Source: Opitutaceae bacterium
GTDB lineage: Bacteria > Verrucomicrobiota > Verrucomicrobiia > Opitutales > Opitutaceae
Direction of reading: 5' to 3'
Assembly: GCA_016715765.1 (NCBI GenBank)
Contig: JADJZJ010000027.1
Location: 1 to 51,709, forward strand
DNA: 51,709 nucleotides
The notes beneath the pieces were generated by a model. That model was given only the letters and a program-made list of their open reading frames with translations. It was not told the DNA's origin and searched no databases. Shown one piece after another: positions 8,302 through 17,637 of this stretch; within the stretch, counting starts at the first letter, position 1, and every line of letters begins with the position of its first letter. Made by a program: the position numbers and the translations under genes.

Positions 8302-8832
8302 ATGAGCGACGCCTCCCTGATCCCCGCCGAGCGCATTGAAAGCCGCATTTTGGTCCTGCGTGGACAACGTGTAGTCCTGGACCGCGACCTCGCCGCGCTG
8401 TATGGTGTGAGCACGAAGCGATTGAATGAGCAGGTCAGGCGCAACCTGACCAAGTTCCCTTCCGATTTTTGTTTTCAACTTGATAGACAAGAAGTTGTGC
8501 GTTCAAGGTCGCAAAATGCGACCTTGAACCGCGGCCAAAATGTAAAGTATTTCCCGTTCGCCTTCACCGAACACGGCGCCATCCAAGCCGCCAATGTTCT
8601 CAACAGCGCCGCCGCGGTGGAGATGAGTGTCCACGTCGTCCGCGCCTTCGTCCGTCTTCGCCAGCTTATGGTGAACCACAAGGCACTGTCCGCCCAATTG
8701 GCCGCACTCGAGAGCCGTGTCGGCGCTCACGATGGACAACTCGCGGCCATCGTCGAAACAATCCGCCGGCTCACCACGCCCGACGCTCCCACGCACGGCC
8801 GTAAAATGGGCTTCCACGAAGGCAACCGCTGA
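8302..8832 (+). CDS. ORF6N domain protein
   Basis: A 176-residue protein. Residues 6-95 form an ORF6N domain: IESRILVLRGQRVVLDRDLA, LYGVSTKRLNEQVRRN, FPSDFCFQL, and FAFTEHGAIQAANVL are all family landmarks. ORF6N is a DNA-binding-type domain common in phage and prophage antirepressor-like proteins and also scattered singly on bacterial chromosomes. The C-terminal 60 residues are helical and may form a coiled coil (HKALSAQLAALESRV). No phage gene is nearby, so this is a domesticated or orphan copy. ATG 8302 is chosen because the 15 codons upstream are repeat-like. Confidence 0.88.
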   Translation: MSDASLIPAERIESRILVLRGQRVVLDRDLAALYGVSTKRLNEQVRRNLTKFPSDFCFQLDRQEVVRSRSQNATLNRGQNVKYFPFAFTEHGAIQAANVLNSAAAVEMSVHVVRAFVRLRQLMVNHKALSAQLAALESRVGAHDGQLAAIVETIRRLTTPDAPTHGRKMGFHEGNR

Positions 8833-8922
8833 GGGCACCTTTTCGTTCGTGTTCATTCGTGTCAGTTCGTGGTTCAATTGAATTTCTCCGACTGATTTTC
8901 ACTCCCCCTTAATCCCTTCACG

Positions 8923-10254
8923 ATGACCGTCTATCCCACTCCCCGCTTCCCCGGACCGCAAAGCGCGGCCATGATCAAGGAACTGAGCCGCTACGTCTTG
9001 GCGGACCCGTATCCCTTCTGCGTGGACCTGGAAAAATCCGAAGGCATGTGGCTCGTGACCGTGGAGGGCGAACGGCTCTTCGACTGGGCCGGTTACTACG
9101 GATCCAAGTGGATCGCGCACAACCACCCGCGTTTGTTCGAGCCAGAATACCTGCGTAAACTCGGCTTCGCGGCGAACAACAAGCTCGCGAATCCCGATTT
9201 CCTGACCCGCGAATGCCTCGACTACTACCGCGTGCTGCGCGAGGTCGCGCCGCGGTGCATGCTCAACGAGCGGCTGGAAATCTACACGGTCAACTCGGGC
9301 GCGGAGGCCGTGGAGAACATGATGAAGTATTTCATCAACCTGCACGACCGGAAGCGGGGACGGAAAGCCGGACCGCGGCGGTTCATCTACTTCGACCAGG
9401 CCTTCCATGGGCGCACGATCTTCGCCCTCAACGTCACCGAGCTGACGCATGCACCGGTGATCACCCGCGATTATCACGGCCTGGTGCACGGCAACATCCA
9501 GGTGCCGTTCCCCGCGGTGGACGAAGACGCCTCCGCTGAGGACAACCGGCGGCGGACCGCGCAGGCCCTCGCCCTGGTCGGACAACTCCTGCGCGAGCAC
9601 GCCGGGGAAATCGTCGCCATCGTGCTCGAACCGCTGCAGGGCGCGGGCGGACACCGCGCCGCCGAGAAGGAATTTTTCCAGGGCCTGAGCCGGCTCGCGC
9701 ACGACCACGATGTCTTCCTCGGGTTGGACGAGGTGCAGACGGCCGGCGGCCAGACGGGATCCTTCTTCATGGTGGATCAGCTCGACCTGCCGTATCCGCC
9801 GCAAGCCATCGCCACGGGCAAGAAGCTCGGCAACGGCGTCATCTACATGCTCCACCCGATGGAGGACGAGGGCGTGCTCGACTCGACCTGGGGCGGCACG
9901 CTCGCCGACATGGTGCGGTTCGTGCAGGAACTCGCGATCGTCCGGGACGAACACCTGATCGAGGATGTCCCGGCCAAGGCGCAGCATCTGCTCGCCCGTT
10001 TGCACGGACTGCAGGCAAAATTCCCGGCTCAAGTGCGCAACATCCGCGGCGCCGGCCTGTACCAGGGCTTCAGCCTGGCGACCCCGGCGCTCAAGTCCGC
10101 CCTCTTGTCGCGGGCCCTCGAAGAGGAAAACCTCCTCCTCCTCGGCGCCGGCGAAACCTCGATCCGCCTGCGTCCCAACCTGCATGTGACCACCGCCGAC
10201 ATCGACCGGCTCGCTCAAATGCTGGACCGCCTGCTGTCCCGCCTGGTTTCCTGA
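8923..10254 (+). CDS. lat: Class III aminotransferase, probable L-lysine 6-transaminase
   Basis: A 443-residue PLP-dependent enzyme that would transfer the epsilon amino group of lysine to 2-oxoglutarate. Landmarks: VNSGAEAVENMMKY (PLP phosphate), YFDQAFHGRT, LEPLQGAGG, LDEVQTAGGQTGSFF with the pyridine-N Asp, and catalytic K300 or neighbour in ATGKKLGNGV. The C-terminal STWGGTLADMVRF and IRLRPNLHVTTADID resemble actinobacterial LAT, whose catalytic lysine is also K300 (from memory). Related ornithine or GABA aminotransferases cannot be fully excluded. It stands alone: no lysine-degradation partner is adjacent. A REPIN-like repeat follows. Confidence 0.8.
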   Translation: MTVYPTPRFPGPQSAAMIKELSRYVLADPYPFCVDLEKSEGMWLVTVEGERLFDWAGYYGSKWIAHNHPRLFEPEYLRKLGFAANNKLANPDFLTRECLDYYRVLREVAPRCMLNERLEIYTVNSGAEAVENMMKYFINLHDRKRGRKAGPRRFIYFDQAFHGRTIFALNVTELTHAPVITRDYHGLVHGNIQVPFPAVDEDASAEDNRRRTAQALALVGQLLREHAGEIVAIVLEPLQGAGGHRAAEKEFFQGLSRLAHDHDVFLGLDEVQTAGGQTGSFFMVDQLDLPYPPQAIATGKKLGNGVIYMLHPMEDEGVLDSTWGGTLADMVRFVQELAIVRDEHLIEDVPAKAQHLLARLHGLQAKFPAQVRNIRGAGLYQGFSLATPALKSALLSRALEEENLLLLGAGETSIRLRPNLHVTTADIDRLAQMLDRLLSRLVS

Positions 10255-10276
10255 GGCGGGCTGCTCAGCCTTTCCA

Positions 10277-10355
10277 GTAGGGCAGGTCTCCGACCTGCCC
10301 ATTTGACGATTCACCGCGGTGTAACGCTCAAAGGCGGGTCACAGACCCGCCCTAC
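10277..10355. repeat. REPIN-like inverted pair, GTAGGGCAGGTCTCC type
   Basis: GTAG at 10277-10280 heads the palindrome GGCAGGTCTCCGACCTGCC. The far end at 10355 reads GGCGGGTCACAGACCCGCCCTAC, an inverted, diverged unit. It lies directly after the aminotransferase gene. The rest of the gap to 10550 shows no further gene. Confidence 0.65.
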
Positions 10356-10550
10356 TTCATGCCCGACACCATGCAGGGACGCAGCTCGACTGCGCCCGAT
10401 CAATTGACGCATGCAGTGTTCTCGGGCGCACACCAATTACACTCCAACCGCCAACACGCGGGGTGAGCCGAACTGGTGAGGACCGCATGCGCCGGATGGC
10501 TTCGGAAATTGGCTCGCCACCCCCACTCCGGAAACACAAAACCGCCACGC

Positions 10551-11558
10551 ATGAGGCTCCCTGCCCTTGCCCTGTTGTGGTTCATTGCCGTTGCCGGTTA
10601 TGCCGAGCATTCACCGACCCTCCGCGGCCGGCTGATTTACAGCGACGGCAACCAGATCACGGGACAACTCATCGCCGACGGTGTTTTCGCCTCGGATCGT
10701 TTCGGCGAGGTGCGCTTCCAATCCAACGAGGCCCGTTTCGAGGCCGATGCAGAATACGTCCAAACCGCCCGCGTCCCGTCCGCCGCCAGTCCGGCGGAAA
10801 CCGAGCTGGCGGCATCGCAGCCCCCACCCGACGCAGGGAACCCCGCACCCCATACCGGCAAATCCTCCCCGCGCGGCTGGAAATTCAAGCTCAGCGGCTT
10901 CCTGGATCGCACGTTTGAGGACGGCGATCACAAGCGGGAATACTTTGTCAGCCTGAACGCCGACCGGCCCAAGCAGGGGGCCGACGAATTTTCAGCCCGC
11001 GCCGATTATGAGTACACCCGGAAGCACGGACGCCTCGACAAGCGCAAGGCCACCGCGGCGGTGGAATGGCGGCACGACCTCGGGCGATCGGATTTTTTCA
11101 CCTTTGTGCGGCCCTACGCGGAGTATGACGGCGTCAATCTCAGCGCCGCGGAAGCCCTGCTGTTCGGCCGGACACGGCTGAATTACTTCTTTGCCCTGCA
11201 GCAGGTTGGCCTGGGGTACCGCTTGTATGATTCTCCCGGTTTTACCTCCAGCCTCGTAGGCTCATGGAACTGGTTTTTCGTGGATCTCTTCGATGTCTTG
11301 CACGGACACACGGACGCCCCCTCGCTCCTGCTTGAAAACGACCTGCAGCTTCCCTGGCGGTTCGAATTCAAGCAGCGGGCGGAAATGTTCCACCTCAGGG
11401 CCAGCGGCACCATCGGTTGGGAAAACCGCTTCGATCTCACGCGCCGGCTGACCCCGCATCTGTTCATCACCCTGCGCCACGAGTACCGGAGGGATTATCC
11501 GGTGGTCAGTGCCAACCGGATCGACCGGCTCCGTCTGCTGTTCGGCGCCGAGTTCTGA
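10551..11558 (+). CDS. DUF481 family exported protein
   Basis: A 335-residue protein. The ATG at 10551 is preferred to in-frame upstream starts because it opens a clean signal peptide (MRLPALALLWFIAVAGYAEH). Residues 25-75 resemble a small beta domain (GRLIYSDGNQITGQL, FGEVRFQSNEARF) often seen before DUF481 in Verrucomicrobiota. A Pro/Ala linker follows, then DUF481 from about residue 112 to the end. The repeated aromatic beta strands and final Phe (LLFGAEF) suggest an outer-membrane beta barrel. Its role is unknown. It stands alone between the aminotransferase and the peptidase block. Confidence 0.8.
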   Translation: MRLPALALLWFIAVAGYAEHSPTLRGRLIYSDGNQITGQLIADGVFASDRFGEVRFQSNEARFEADAEYVQTARVPSAASPAETELAASQPPPDAGNPAPHTGKSSPRGWKFKLSGFLDRTFEDGDHKREYFVSLNADRPKQGADEFSARADYEYTRKHGRLDKRKATAAVEWRHDLGRSDFFTFVRPYAEYDGVNLSAAEALLFGRTRLNYFFALQQVGLGYRLYDSPGFTSSLVGSWNWFFVDLFDVLHGHTDAPSLLLENDLQLPWRFEFKQRAEMFHLRASGTIGWENRFDLTRRLTPHLFITLRHEYRRDYPVVSANRIDRLRLLFGAEF

Positions 11559-11654
11559 AACCCGCTTATCCCGCGTATAGACCAAGCAGCCTATTATACG
11601 GCTGTTCGTCGCTAACCGCTTGGCGCGGTCCAAACTCCGTGCCAATTTCCGGCC

Positions 11655-14471
11655 ATGCGTCTACTGAAACCCCTCCTGGCGGGCTGCGCCGCGTCGATCA
11701 TTGCGCCCCTGTTTGCCGTCCCGGCTCTCCCGCCCCGCATCCCCGCCCCGACCGACTCCGCCGTCTTCCGGCGTTTCACCCTCGATAACGGACTGAAGGT
11801 CCTCCTCGTCTCCGACCCGAAGTTCAACAAGTCCGGCGCTGCGCTGGCCGTGCAGACCGGCCAGATCGACGACCCCGCCGACCGCGAGGGTCTCGCGCAC
11901 TTCCTCGAGCACATGCTCTTCCTCGGCACCGAGAAATATCCCGAGGTCGCCGACTACGGGAATTTCATCCGCGCCAACGGCGGCTACAACAACGCCTACA
12001 CGACGAGCGACCACACCAATTACCAGTTCGAGATCCGCCACGAGGCCCTGGCCGGCGCACTCGACCGGTTCGCCCAGTTCTTCATCGCCCCGCGCTTCAA
12101 CCCCGAATACACCGGCCGCGAGATCAACGCGGTGCACAACGAGGCCATGCGCCACGTGCAGAACGACCAGCGCCGCCTCATCGGCGTCTCGCGCGAGCTG
12201 TACGCCCCCGGCAGCGGCGAGAGCAAGTTCTCCACCGGCAACAAGGACACGCTCGCCGGCGCCACCCCCGCGGCGGTGCGCGCCTTTTACGAGACCCACT
12301 ACACCGCCGATCGCATGGCCCTGGTCATCGCCGGCAAGGCCCCGCTCGACGAGCTGGAAAAGCACGCCTGCACCCTCTTCGCCGCCATCCCGCGCCGCGA
12401 CGTCGCCACGGTGGTGCGCGAACCCGTGTTCCTGCCGCGCAAGGCCGCCCTGCGCCTCGCCCTCGCCGAGCCGATCAAGGAGCTGCGCCAGCTCAACCTC
12501 GAGTTCGTCATTCCCGCCACGCGGCCCGACTTCGCCAGCAAGCCCGACGAACTCCTCACCCAGCTGATTTCCTACCCCGGCCCGGGCGGGCTGGTGGAAC
12601 TGCTCAAGCGCGACGGCCTGGTCAACGCCCTCGGCGCCTACACCTGGGAACGCACCAGCGAATACGGCTCGCTCATGATCAACGCCGACCTCACGCCCGC
12701 CGGCCAGGAGCAGCAGGCGCGCGTGCTCCAGCTGATCTTCAGCTACCTCGGCCACCTGCGCGCCGCGGCGTTCCCCGCCGACTTCTATCGCGACCGCGCC
12801 CGCATCGCCGCGCTCAATGAAACCTTCAAGGATCGCGGCGAAGGCGCCGACCTTGTCACCCGCCTCGCGAGCCAGGTGCTTTTCTTCCCGCTGGAAGTCG
12901 CCGAACGCGCCACTGATGTCTGGGGCGAGCCCGATGAGGCCGCCTACCGCCGCCTGCTCGGCGCACTGACGCCCGACAACGTGCTGGTCTCGCTGATGGC
13001 CAAGGGCGTGCCCACCGAAAAGCGCGAGCGCATTTACCAGACCGCCTATTCCTACCGTGAAGACCCCGGCGCGGCCTACGCCGCCCTGGTCAATCCGCCC
13101 AAGGCCGGGTTCGCCCTGCCGGGGGCCAATCCCTTCATGCCCGCGGCCACCGACCTGCTCGCCGAGCGGCCCCTCCCGCTCATCAATGAACCGGGCGTGC
13201 AGCTCTACTATGCCCCGGACACCGAGTTCCAGCGCCCGCAGACCGCGCTGGTGCTGCGCTTCGTGCCCGTGCGCAGTCTCGCCTCGGCCGACTCCACCGC
13301 CCTCCTGCGGCTCTACGAGCTCTGCCTGAACGACGCGCTGGAGCCCGCCATCGCCGACGCCGCCCTCGCCGGCATCGAATACTCCGCCACTTCCAGCCTG
13401 GAGGGCGTCAGCCTCACCATCACGGGCTTCGGCGACTCCCCGGTCCGCTTTGCCACCTACATCGCCGGCCGGTTGCGCAATTTCACCGTCACGCCCGAGC
13501 GCTTCGAATCGCTCAAGGAGGTCGCGCTGCGCGGCCTGCGCAGTTACCCGCAGACCGAGGCCTACCGGCTGGCCCGCGACCGGCGCGACGCCCTGTCCCA
13601 CGAGTTCAACTTCCTGCCCGACGAACTCGTCGCCCGCACCACGGCCGCCACCTGGGCGGACGTCCAGGCCTTCGCCGCCCGCTATTTCGCCCGCGGCCAG
13701 CTGGAGGCCGTGGTGCACGGCCATCTCGCCCCCGATGATGCGGTCACGGCCGTCCGCGAAATCGCCGCGCGCATCGGGGCCGAACCCGCGCCCGCCGGCG
13801 ACCTGCTGCGCCGCCGCCACCTCGTCATTGGCCCCGGCGAGAACATCGTCGACGCCGGACCGATCGCCGGCGTGAACTCCGCCTTCATCCGGGACTACCT
13901 GCTGGATGACGATGCGCCCGCCACCCGGGCCGCCGCGGTGGTCGTGGCGAATTTCATCGGCGAGCCCTTCTACACCGAGCTGCGCACCAAGCAGCAGCTC
14001 GGCTACATCGTCGGCTCCGCGGCCGCGGCCTCGCTGCGCCAGCGCTATTTCACCTTCGTGGTGCAGTCGAGCGGCTACGCGCCCGACGAGCTGCAACGCC
14101 GCGCCGAGACCTTCATCGCCACGCTGCCCGCCGCGCTCGCCGCCGTCACCGACGCGCAGTGGGCCACGCTCGTCGCCGGCGCGCGCTCCACGCTGGAGGA
14201 AAAGCCGAAGAGCATCGGCGACAAGGCCGGGCAGTTCTTCACCAACGCCTTCGTGAACGACGGCGAATGGGACCGCCGCCAGGCCGCGCTCAAGGCCCTC
14301 GACGCGCTGACGAAGGAGCAGGCCGTCGCCCTCCTCACCACCGCCCTGTCCCCGGACAAGGCCCGCTCCCGCACCATTTTGCTCCATAGCGCCAACCATC
14401 CTCCCGCCGCGGCCCCCGCGCCCGCGTTCACCGATCGCCATGCCTGGAAGACCACCCGCAAGTTCCTCTGA
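11655..14471 (+). CDS. Exported M16 (pitrilysin/insulinase-like) zinc peptidase
   Basis: A 938-residue protein with a signal peptide (MRLLKPLLAGCAASIIAPLF) and the full two-half architecture of protease III/insulinase. The inverted zinc motif HFLEH is at residues 82-86, with the third ligand expected in REINAVHNEAMRH about 75 residues later. FNNAYTT-like NGGYNNAYTTSDHTNYQFEI follows the active site as in the family. The second half contains FYTELRTKQQLGYIVGS, the substrate-binding C-terminal signature. It would degrade peptides in the periplasm. It begins a same-strand block with two shorter M16 genes (gaps of 13 and 20 bases) that probably form an operon. Confidence 0.93.
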   Translation: MRLLKPLLAGCAASIIAPLFAVPALPPRIPAPTDSAVFRRFTLDNGLKVLLVSDPKFNKSGAALAVQTGQIDDPADREGLAHFLEHMLFLGTEKYPEVADYGNFIRANGGYNNAYTTSDHTNYQFEIRHEALAGALDRFAQFFIAPRFNPEYTGREINAVHNEAMRHVQNDQRRLIGVSRELYAPGSGESKFSTGNKDTLAGATPAAVRAFYETHYTADRMALVIAGKAPLDELEKHACTLFAAIPRRDVATVVREPVFLPRKAALRLALAEPIKELRQLNLEFVIPATRPDFASKPDELLTQLISYPGPGGLVELLKRDGLVNALGAYTWERTSEYGSLMINADLTPAGQEQQARVLQLIFSYLGHLRAAAFPADFYRDRARIAALNETFKDRGEGADLVTRLASQVLFFPLEVAERATDVWGEPDEAAYRRLLGALTPDNVLVSLMAKGVPTEKRERIYQTAYSYREDPGAAYAALVNPPKAGFALPGANPFMPAATDLLAERPLPLINEPGVQLYYAPDTEFQRPQTALVLRFVPVRSLASADSTALLRLYELCLNDALEPAIADAALAGIEYSATSSLEGVSLTITGFGDSPVRFATYIAGRLRNFTVTPERFESLKEVALRGLRSYPQTEAYRLARDRRDALSHEFNFLPDELVARTTAATWADVQAFAARYFARGQLEAVVHGHLAPDDAVTAVREIAARIGAEPAPAGDLLRRRHLVIGPGENIVDAGPIAGVNSAFIRDYLLDDDAPATRAAAVVVANFIGEPFYTELRTKQQLGYIVGSAAAASLRQRYFTFVVQSSGYAPDELQRRAETFIATLPAALAAVTDAQWATLVAGARSTLEEKPKSIGDKAGQFFTNAFVNDGEWDRRQAALKALDALTKEQAVALLTTALSPDKARSRTILLHSANHPPAAAPAPAFTDRHAWKTTRKFL

Positions 14472-14484
14472 AATCTCCCCCATC

Positions 14485-15861
14485 ATGAAATACCTGTCCG
14501 CCCTCCTCGCCGGCACCGGCCTCTTCGTCGCCGCCGTCTCGTGTGCCGCCGCGCCCGTCCAAGCCGATGGCTTCACCCACGTCAAAACCGTGGGGGCCAT
14601 CGATGAGTACACCATGGACAGCAACGGCCTCAGCGTGCTGCTCATGCCCAACCGCACCGTGCCGGTCGTGACCTTCATGGTCACCTACCGCGTCGGCTCG
14701 CGCAACGAGGTCACCGGCACCACCGGCGCCACCCACCTGCTCGAGCACCTGATGTTCAAGGGCTCCGTGAACTACAACGATGCCAAGGGCAACAGCGTGA
14801 AGAAATTCCTCGAGACCGTCGGTGCCGACTACAACGCCACCACCTGGCTGGACCGCACCAACTACTATGCCGAGATCGGCAGCGAGCACCTCGAGGGCTA
14901 CATGGCCATCGAGGCCGACCGCATGCGCAACCTGCTGCTGCGCGAGTCGGACCGCCAGCCCGAGATGACCGTCGTGCGCAACGAATTCGAGATCGGCGAG
15001 AACAATCCCACCGAGGCCCTCGACAAGGAAATCGGCGCCGCGGCCTACATGGCCCACCCGTACCACCACAGCACCATCGGCTGGCGCTCCGACATCGAGA
15101 AGGTCTCGATCGACAAGCTCCGCGAGTTCTACGACACCTTCTACTGGCCCGACAATTCCACCGTCACGGTCATCGGCGACTTCGATCCCGTGGCCACGCT
15201 GGGGCTCGTGAGGAAATACTACGGCGTCTATCCCCGCGCCCCGAAACCCATCCCGCAGGTCTACACCGAGGAACCCGCGCAGTCCGGCCCGCGCCGCGTC
15301 ACCATCAAGCGCACCGCCCAGCTCGGCGTCGTCGGCGTCGCCTTCAAGACGCCCGCCGCCACGCACCCCGACACCGCGGCGCTCAACGTCCTGGCCTCCA
15401 TCCTCTCCACCGGGAAGGGCAGCCGCTTCTACCGCGCCCTCACCGACAAGACCCTGACCACCGGCGTCTCCGCCGGCGTCGGATTCTTCCACGATCCCAC
15501 GCTCCTGAACATCTACGCCGACCTCGCGCCGGGCGCCACGCATGAGCAGGTCGAGAAGATCATCATCGCCGAGGTCGAGCGGCTGAAGACCGAGGGCGTG
15601 ACCGCGGCCGAGGTCTCGGCGGCGGTCAACCAGCAACTCGCCAAGATCGCCTACGCGCGCGACGGTTCCGGCGCGATTGCCGGCAGCATCAACGAATGCA
15701 TCGCCGCCGGGGACTGGACCCTGTTCTACACCCTTGAGGAGGCCTACCGGAAGGTCACCCCCGCCGACGTGAAGCGCGTGGCCAACCTGTACCTCCAGGA
15801 AGACCAGAGCACCAACGGCTGGTTCATCCCGCTCACCGCCGCCGCCCCCGCCGCCCAGTAA
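14485..15861 (+). CDS. Exported M16 peptidase, catalytic subunit type
   Basis: A 458-residue protein starting at ATG 14485, with a signal peptide (MKYLSALLAGTGLFVAAVSC). A cysteine at 20 may make it a lipoprotein, though the box VAAVSC is poor. The zinc motif HLLEH is at residues 84-88, followed by DYNATTWLDRTNYYAEIGSE and the third-ligand region VVRNEFEIGENNP. Length and active site fit the small M16B half that pairs with a motif-less partner, here encoded 20 bases downstream. It has the typical YHHSTIGWRSDIE and YYGVYPRAP stretches. Confidence 0.92.
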   Translation: MKYLSALLAGTGLFVAAVSCAAAPVQADGFTHVKTVGAIDEYTMDSNGLSVLLMPNRTVPVVTFMVTYRVGSRNEVTGTTGATHLLEHLMFKGSVNYNDAKGNSVKKFLETVGADYNATTWLDRTNYYAEIGSEHLEGYMAIEADRMRNLLLRESDRQPEMTVVRNEFEIGENNPTEALDKEIGAAAYMAHPYHHSTIGWRSDIEKVSIDKLREFYDTFYWPDNSTVTVIGDFDPVATLGLVRKYYGVYPRAPKPIPQVYTEEPAQSGPRRVTIKRTAQLGVVGVAFKTPAATHPDTAALNVLASILSTGKGSRFYRALTDKTLTTGVSAGVGFFHDPTLLNIYADLAPGATHEQVEKIIIAEVERLKTEGVTAAEVSAAVNQQLAKIAYARDGSGAIAGSINECIAAGDWTLFYTLEEAYRKVTPADVKRVANLYLQEDQSTNGWFIPLTAAAPAAQ

Positions 15862-15881
15862 CCCCGCCCCCTCATTCCACC

Positions 15882-17216
15882 ATGAAACGTCACCTTTTTC
15901 TCCTCGCGGCTGCCGGGCTCCTGGCCTCCGCCCTGACCGTCTCCGCCAAGATTGCCGACAACATCCAGCGCACCCAGATGGGCGCCATTGACGTCCTCAC
16001 GCTGACCACGGGCGTCAAGGATGTCGTCACCCTGCGCGGCACGCTGCCCGTCGGCAACGTCGCCGCCCCGGAGGGCAATCCCGCCCTCGCCCGCCTCACC
16101 GGCAGCATGCTCGACAAGGGCACGGTCACCAAGGACAAGTTCGCCATCGCGCAGCAGCTCGAGAGCGTGGGCGCCAGCCTCAGCTTTTCCGTCGGCAACG
16201 AACTGCTCACGATCTCCGGCAAGTGTCTGAAGAAGGACGTGCCGCTGGTCATCAGCCTGATCGCCGAGCAGCTGCGCCGCCCCGCCTTCTCCCCGGAGGA
16301 GTTCGCCAAGGTGCAGAAGCAGTACGTCGGCGCCCTCCAGCGCTCGCTCGACGACACCGACACGCGTGCCTCCGACGCCTTTACCCGTGCCGTCTACCCG
16401 CTGGGCCACCCCAACCGCCAGCCGCCGACCGAGGAGCTCATTGCTGCCATCAAGGGCACCACGCTCGACGCGGTGAAGGCCTTCCACGCCGAATACTACG
16501 GCCCGGCCCACCTCCGGCTCATCCTCGTCGGCGACGTCGAGGCCACCACGGTGCAGGCCGAGGTCGGCCAGGCCTTCGCGGGCTGGACCGGCGGCAAGGA
16601 AGCGGCCCGGCCGGGCGCCAAGGGTGGCGACCTGGACGCTCCCCGCGACCAGACCGTGTTCATGGCCGACAAGACCAACGTCAGCGTCGTCTGGGGCCTG
16701 GCCACCGGCCTGCGTTACCGCGACCCCGACGCCCTCGCCCTGCGTGTCGCCACCAATGCCCTGGGCGGCGGCTTTGCCATGCGCCTGATGAATACCGTGC
16801 GCAATGAGGAAGGCCTGACCTACGGCATCTATTCCTTCGTATCCAACGACAACATCAGCGATGGCGACTGGCGCATCTGGGCGAACTTTTCCCCGGAACT
16901 GCTGGAGAAGGGGATCGCATCCACCAGGCGCCAGATCACCAAGTGGCACGAGTCCGGCATCACCGCCGAGGAGCTGGCCCAGCGCAAGACCGACATGGCC
17001 GGTTCCTACAAGGTCGGCCTCTCCACCACCACGGGCATGGCGAACAACATCATGAACACCCTGGTCCGCGGCTATGACCTCAACTTTCTCGACGCATATC
17101 CCGAGCAGATCCAGGCCCTCACGCTCGCCGAGGTGAACGGTGCGATCAAAAAGCACTTCAACCCCGACAAGCTTGTCCTGGTCAAGGCCGGCACGGTCGC
17201 GGAAGCCGTCAAATAG
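15882..17216 (+). CDS. M16 peptidase-like protein lacking the zinc motif
   Basis: A 444-residue exported protein (signal MKRHLFLLAAAGLLASALTVSA). The M16 fold is recognisable (RLTGSMLDKGTVTKDKFAIA, VYPLGHPNRQPPTEE, NALGGGFAMRLMNTVRNEEG), but the HxxEH site is replaced by SMLDKG, so it cannot bind zinc in the usual way. It matches the non-catalytic subunit that completes the chamber with a catalytic M16B partner, which is the gene directly upstream. The R/Y pair typical of such subunits is plausible in the C-terminal LTYGIYSF region. A nested REPIN-like element and a terminator follow. Confidence 0.9.
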   Translation: MKRHLFLLAAAGLLASALTVSAKIADNIQRTQMGAIDVLTLTTGVKDVVTLRGTLPVGNVAAPEGNPALARLTGSMLDKGTVTKDKFAIAQQLESVGASLSFSVGNELLTISGKCLKKDVPLVISLIAEQLRRPAFSPEEFAKVQKQYVGALQRSLDDTDTRASDAFTRAVYPLGHPNRQPPTEELIAAIKGTTLDAVKAFHAEYYGPAHLRLILVGDVEATTVQAEVGQAFAGWTGGKEAARPGAKGGDLDAPRDQTVFMADKTNVSVVWGLATGLRYRDPDALALRVATNALGGGFAMRLMNTVRNEEGLTYGIYSFVSNDNISDGDWRIWANFSPELLEKGIASTRRQITKWHESGITAEELAQRKTDMAGSYKVGLSTTTGMANNIMNTLVRGYDLNFLDAYPEQIQALTLAEVNGAIKKHFNPDKLVLVKAGTVAEAVK

Positions 17217-17248
17217 CCGACCCGCAACAAATTCCGGGGCCCTTGAAG

Positions 17249-17398
17249 TAGGAGCCTGCTTGCAGGCGATGGTTCGATGCAGGGCTGGACCTTGGTCCAG
17301 CCGCGAATGTCGTTCGCGCTTCGTAGCGTGATCAGGCTGCACCAAGGTACAGCCCTACAGGTCAAAAGCCTAACCATCGCCTGCAAGCAGGCTCCTAC
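17249..17398. repeat. Nested REPIN-like element (one pair inside another)
   Basis: The outer pair, 17249-17275 (GTAGGAGCCTGCTTGCAGGC...) and 17372-17398, is a perfect 27-bp inverted repeat with a GTAG head. Inside lies a second, diverged pair: CAGGGCTGGACCTTGGTCCAGCC at about 17280-17302 against GGCTGCACCAAGGTACAGCC ending CTAC at 17357. The second unit therefore also carries a GTAG head on the other strand. The gap 17217-17637 holds this repeat and a terminator and no gene. Confidence 0.78.
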
Positions 17399-17518
17399 CC
17401 AAGACGTCACATTCTTCGGGGATTCGAACTTCCGGCGAATATTAAAGTAGCCCTGCTTTTCCGCCGGCCTGCTGGTTCTTATCCGCAATATACAGGGGTA
17501 ATCCCCGCTCGTAAACCT

Positions 17519-17549
17519 GCTCCCGTCGGCTCGCCGACGGGAGCTTTTT
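17519..17549 (+). terminator. Rho-independent terminator
   Basis: A perfect 11-bp stem, GCTCCCGTCGG (17519-17529) with CCGACGGGAGC (17534-17544), has a CTCG loop and is followed by five T. It is oriented for plus-strand transcripts and so would end the M16 operon about 300 bases after its last stop, and insulate the M1 aminopeptidase gene downstream. Confidence 0.8.
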
Positions 17550-17637
17550 GTTCATCGTCCGCTGCCCTGCCCTGCGGACGCAACCCCTCGTTGCTTGCCA
17601 AGGCCGGCCCGGGGGCTTTGTTCCAACCTCTCCCCCC

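Noticed and set aside
8302..8832. Prophage indicated by the ORF6N protein
   Set aside because: No other phage genes (integrase, terminase, capsid, tail) are nearby; ORF6N proteins also occur alone on chromosomes.
11661..14684. Very long open frame (about 1000 codons) antisense to the M16 peptidase
   Set aside because: It is repetitive Gly/Ala/Glu/Val-rich sequence expected from the complement of GC-rich codons; the plus strand has a complete, motif-bearing peptidase. The same applies to other long antisense frames, for example those over the M1, symporter and PhoH genes.
17395..17520. Possible tRNA (GTTCGAATCCCCG-like T-loop on the minus strand)
   Set aside because: The would-be T stem does not pair (GGAAG against CCCCG) and no acceptor stem or anticodon arm can be folded.
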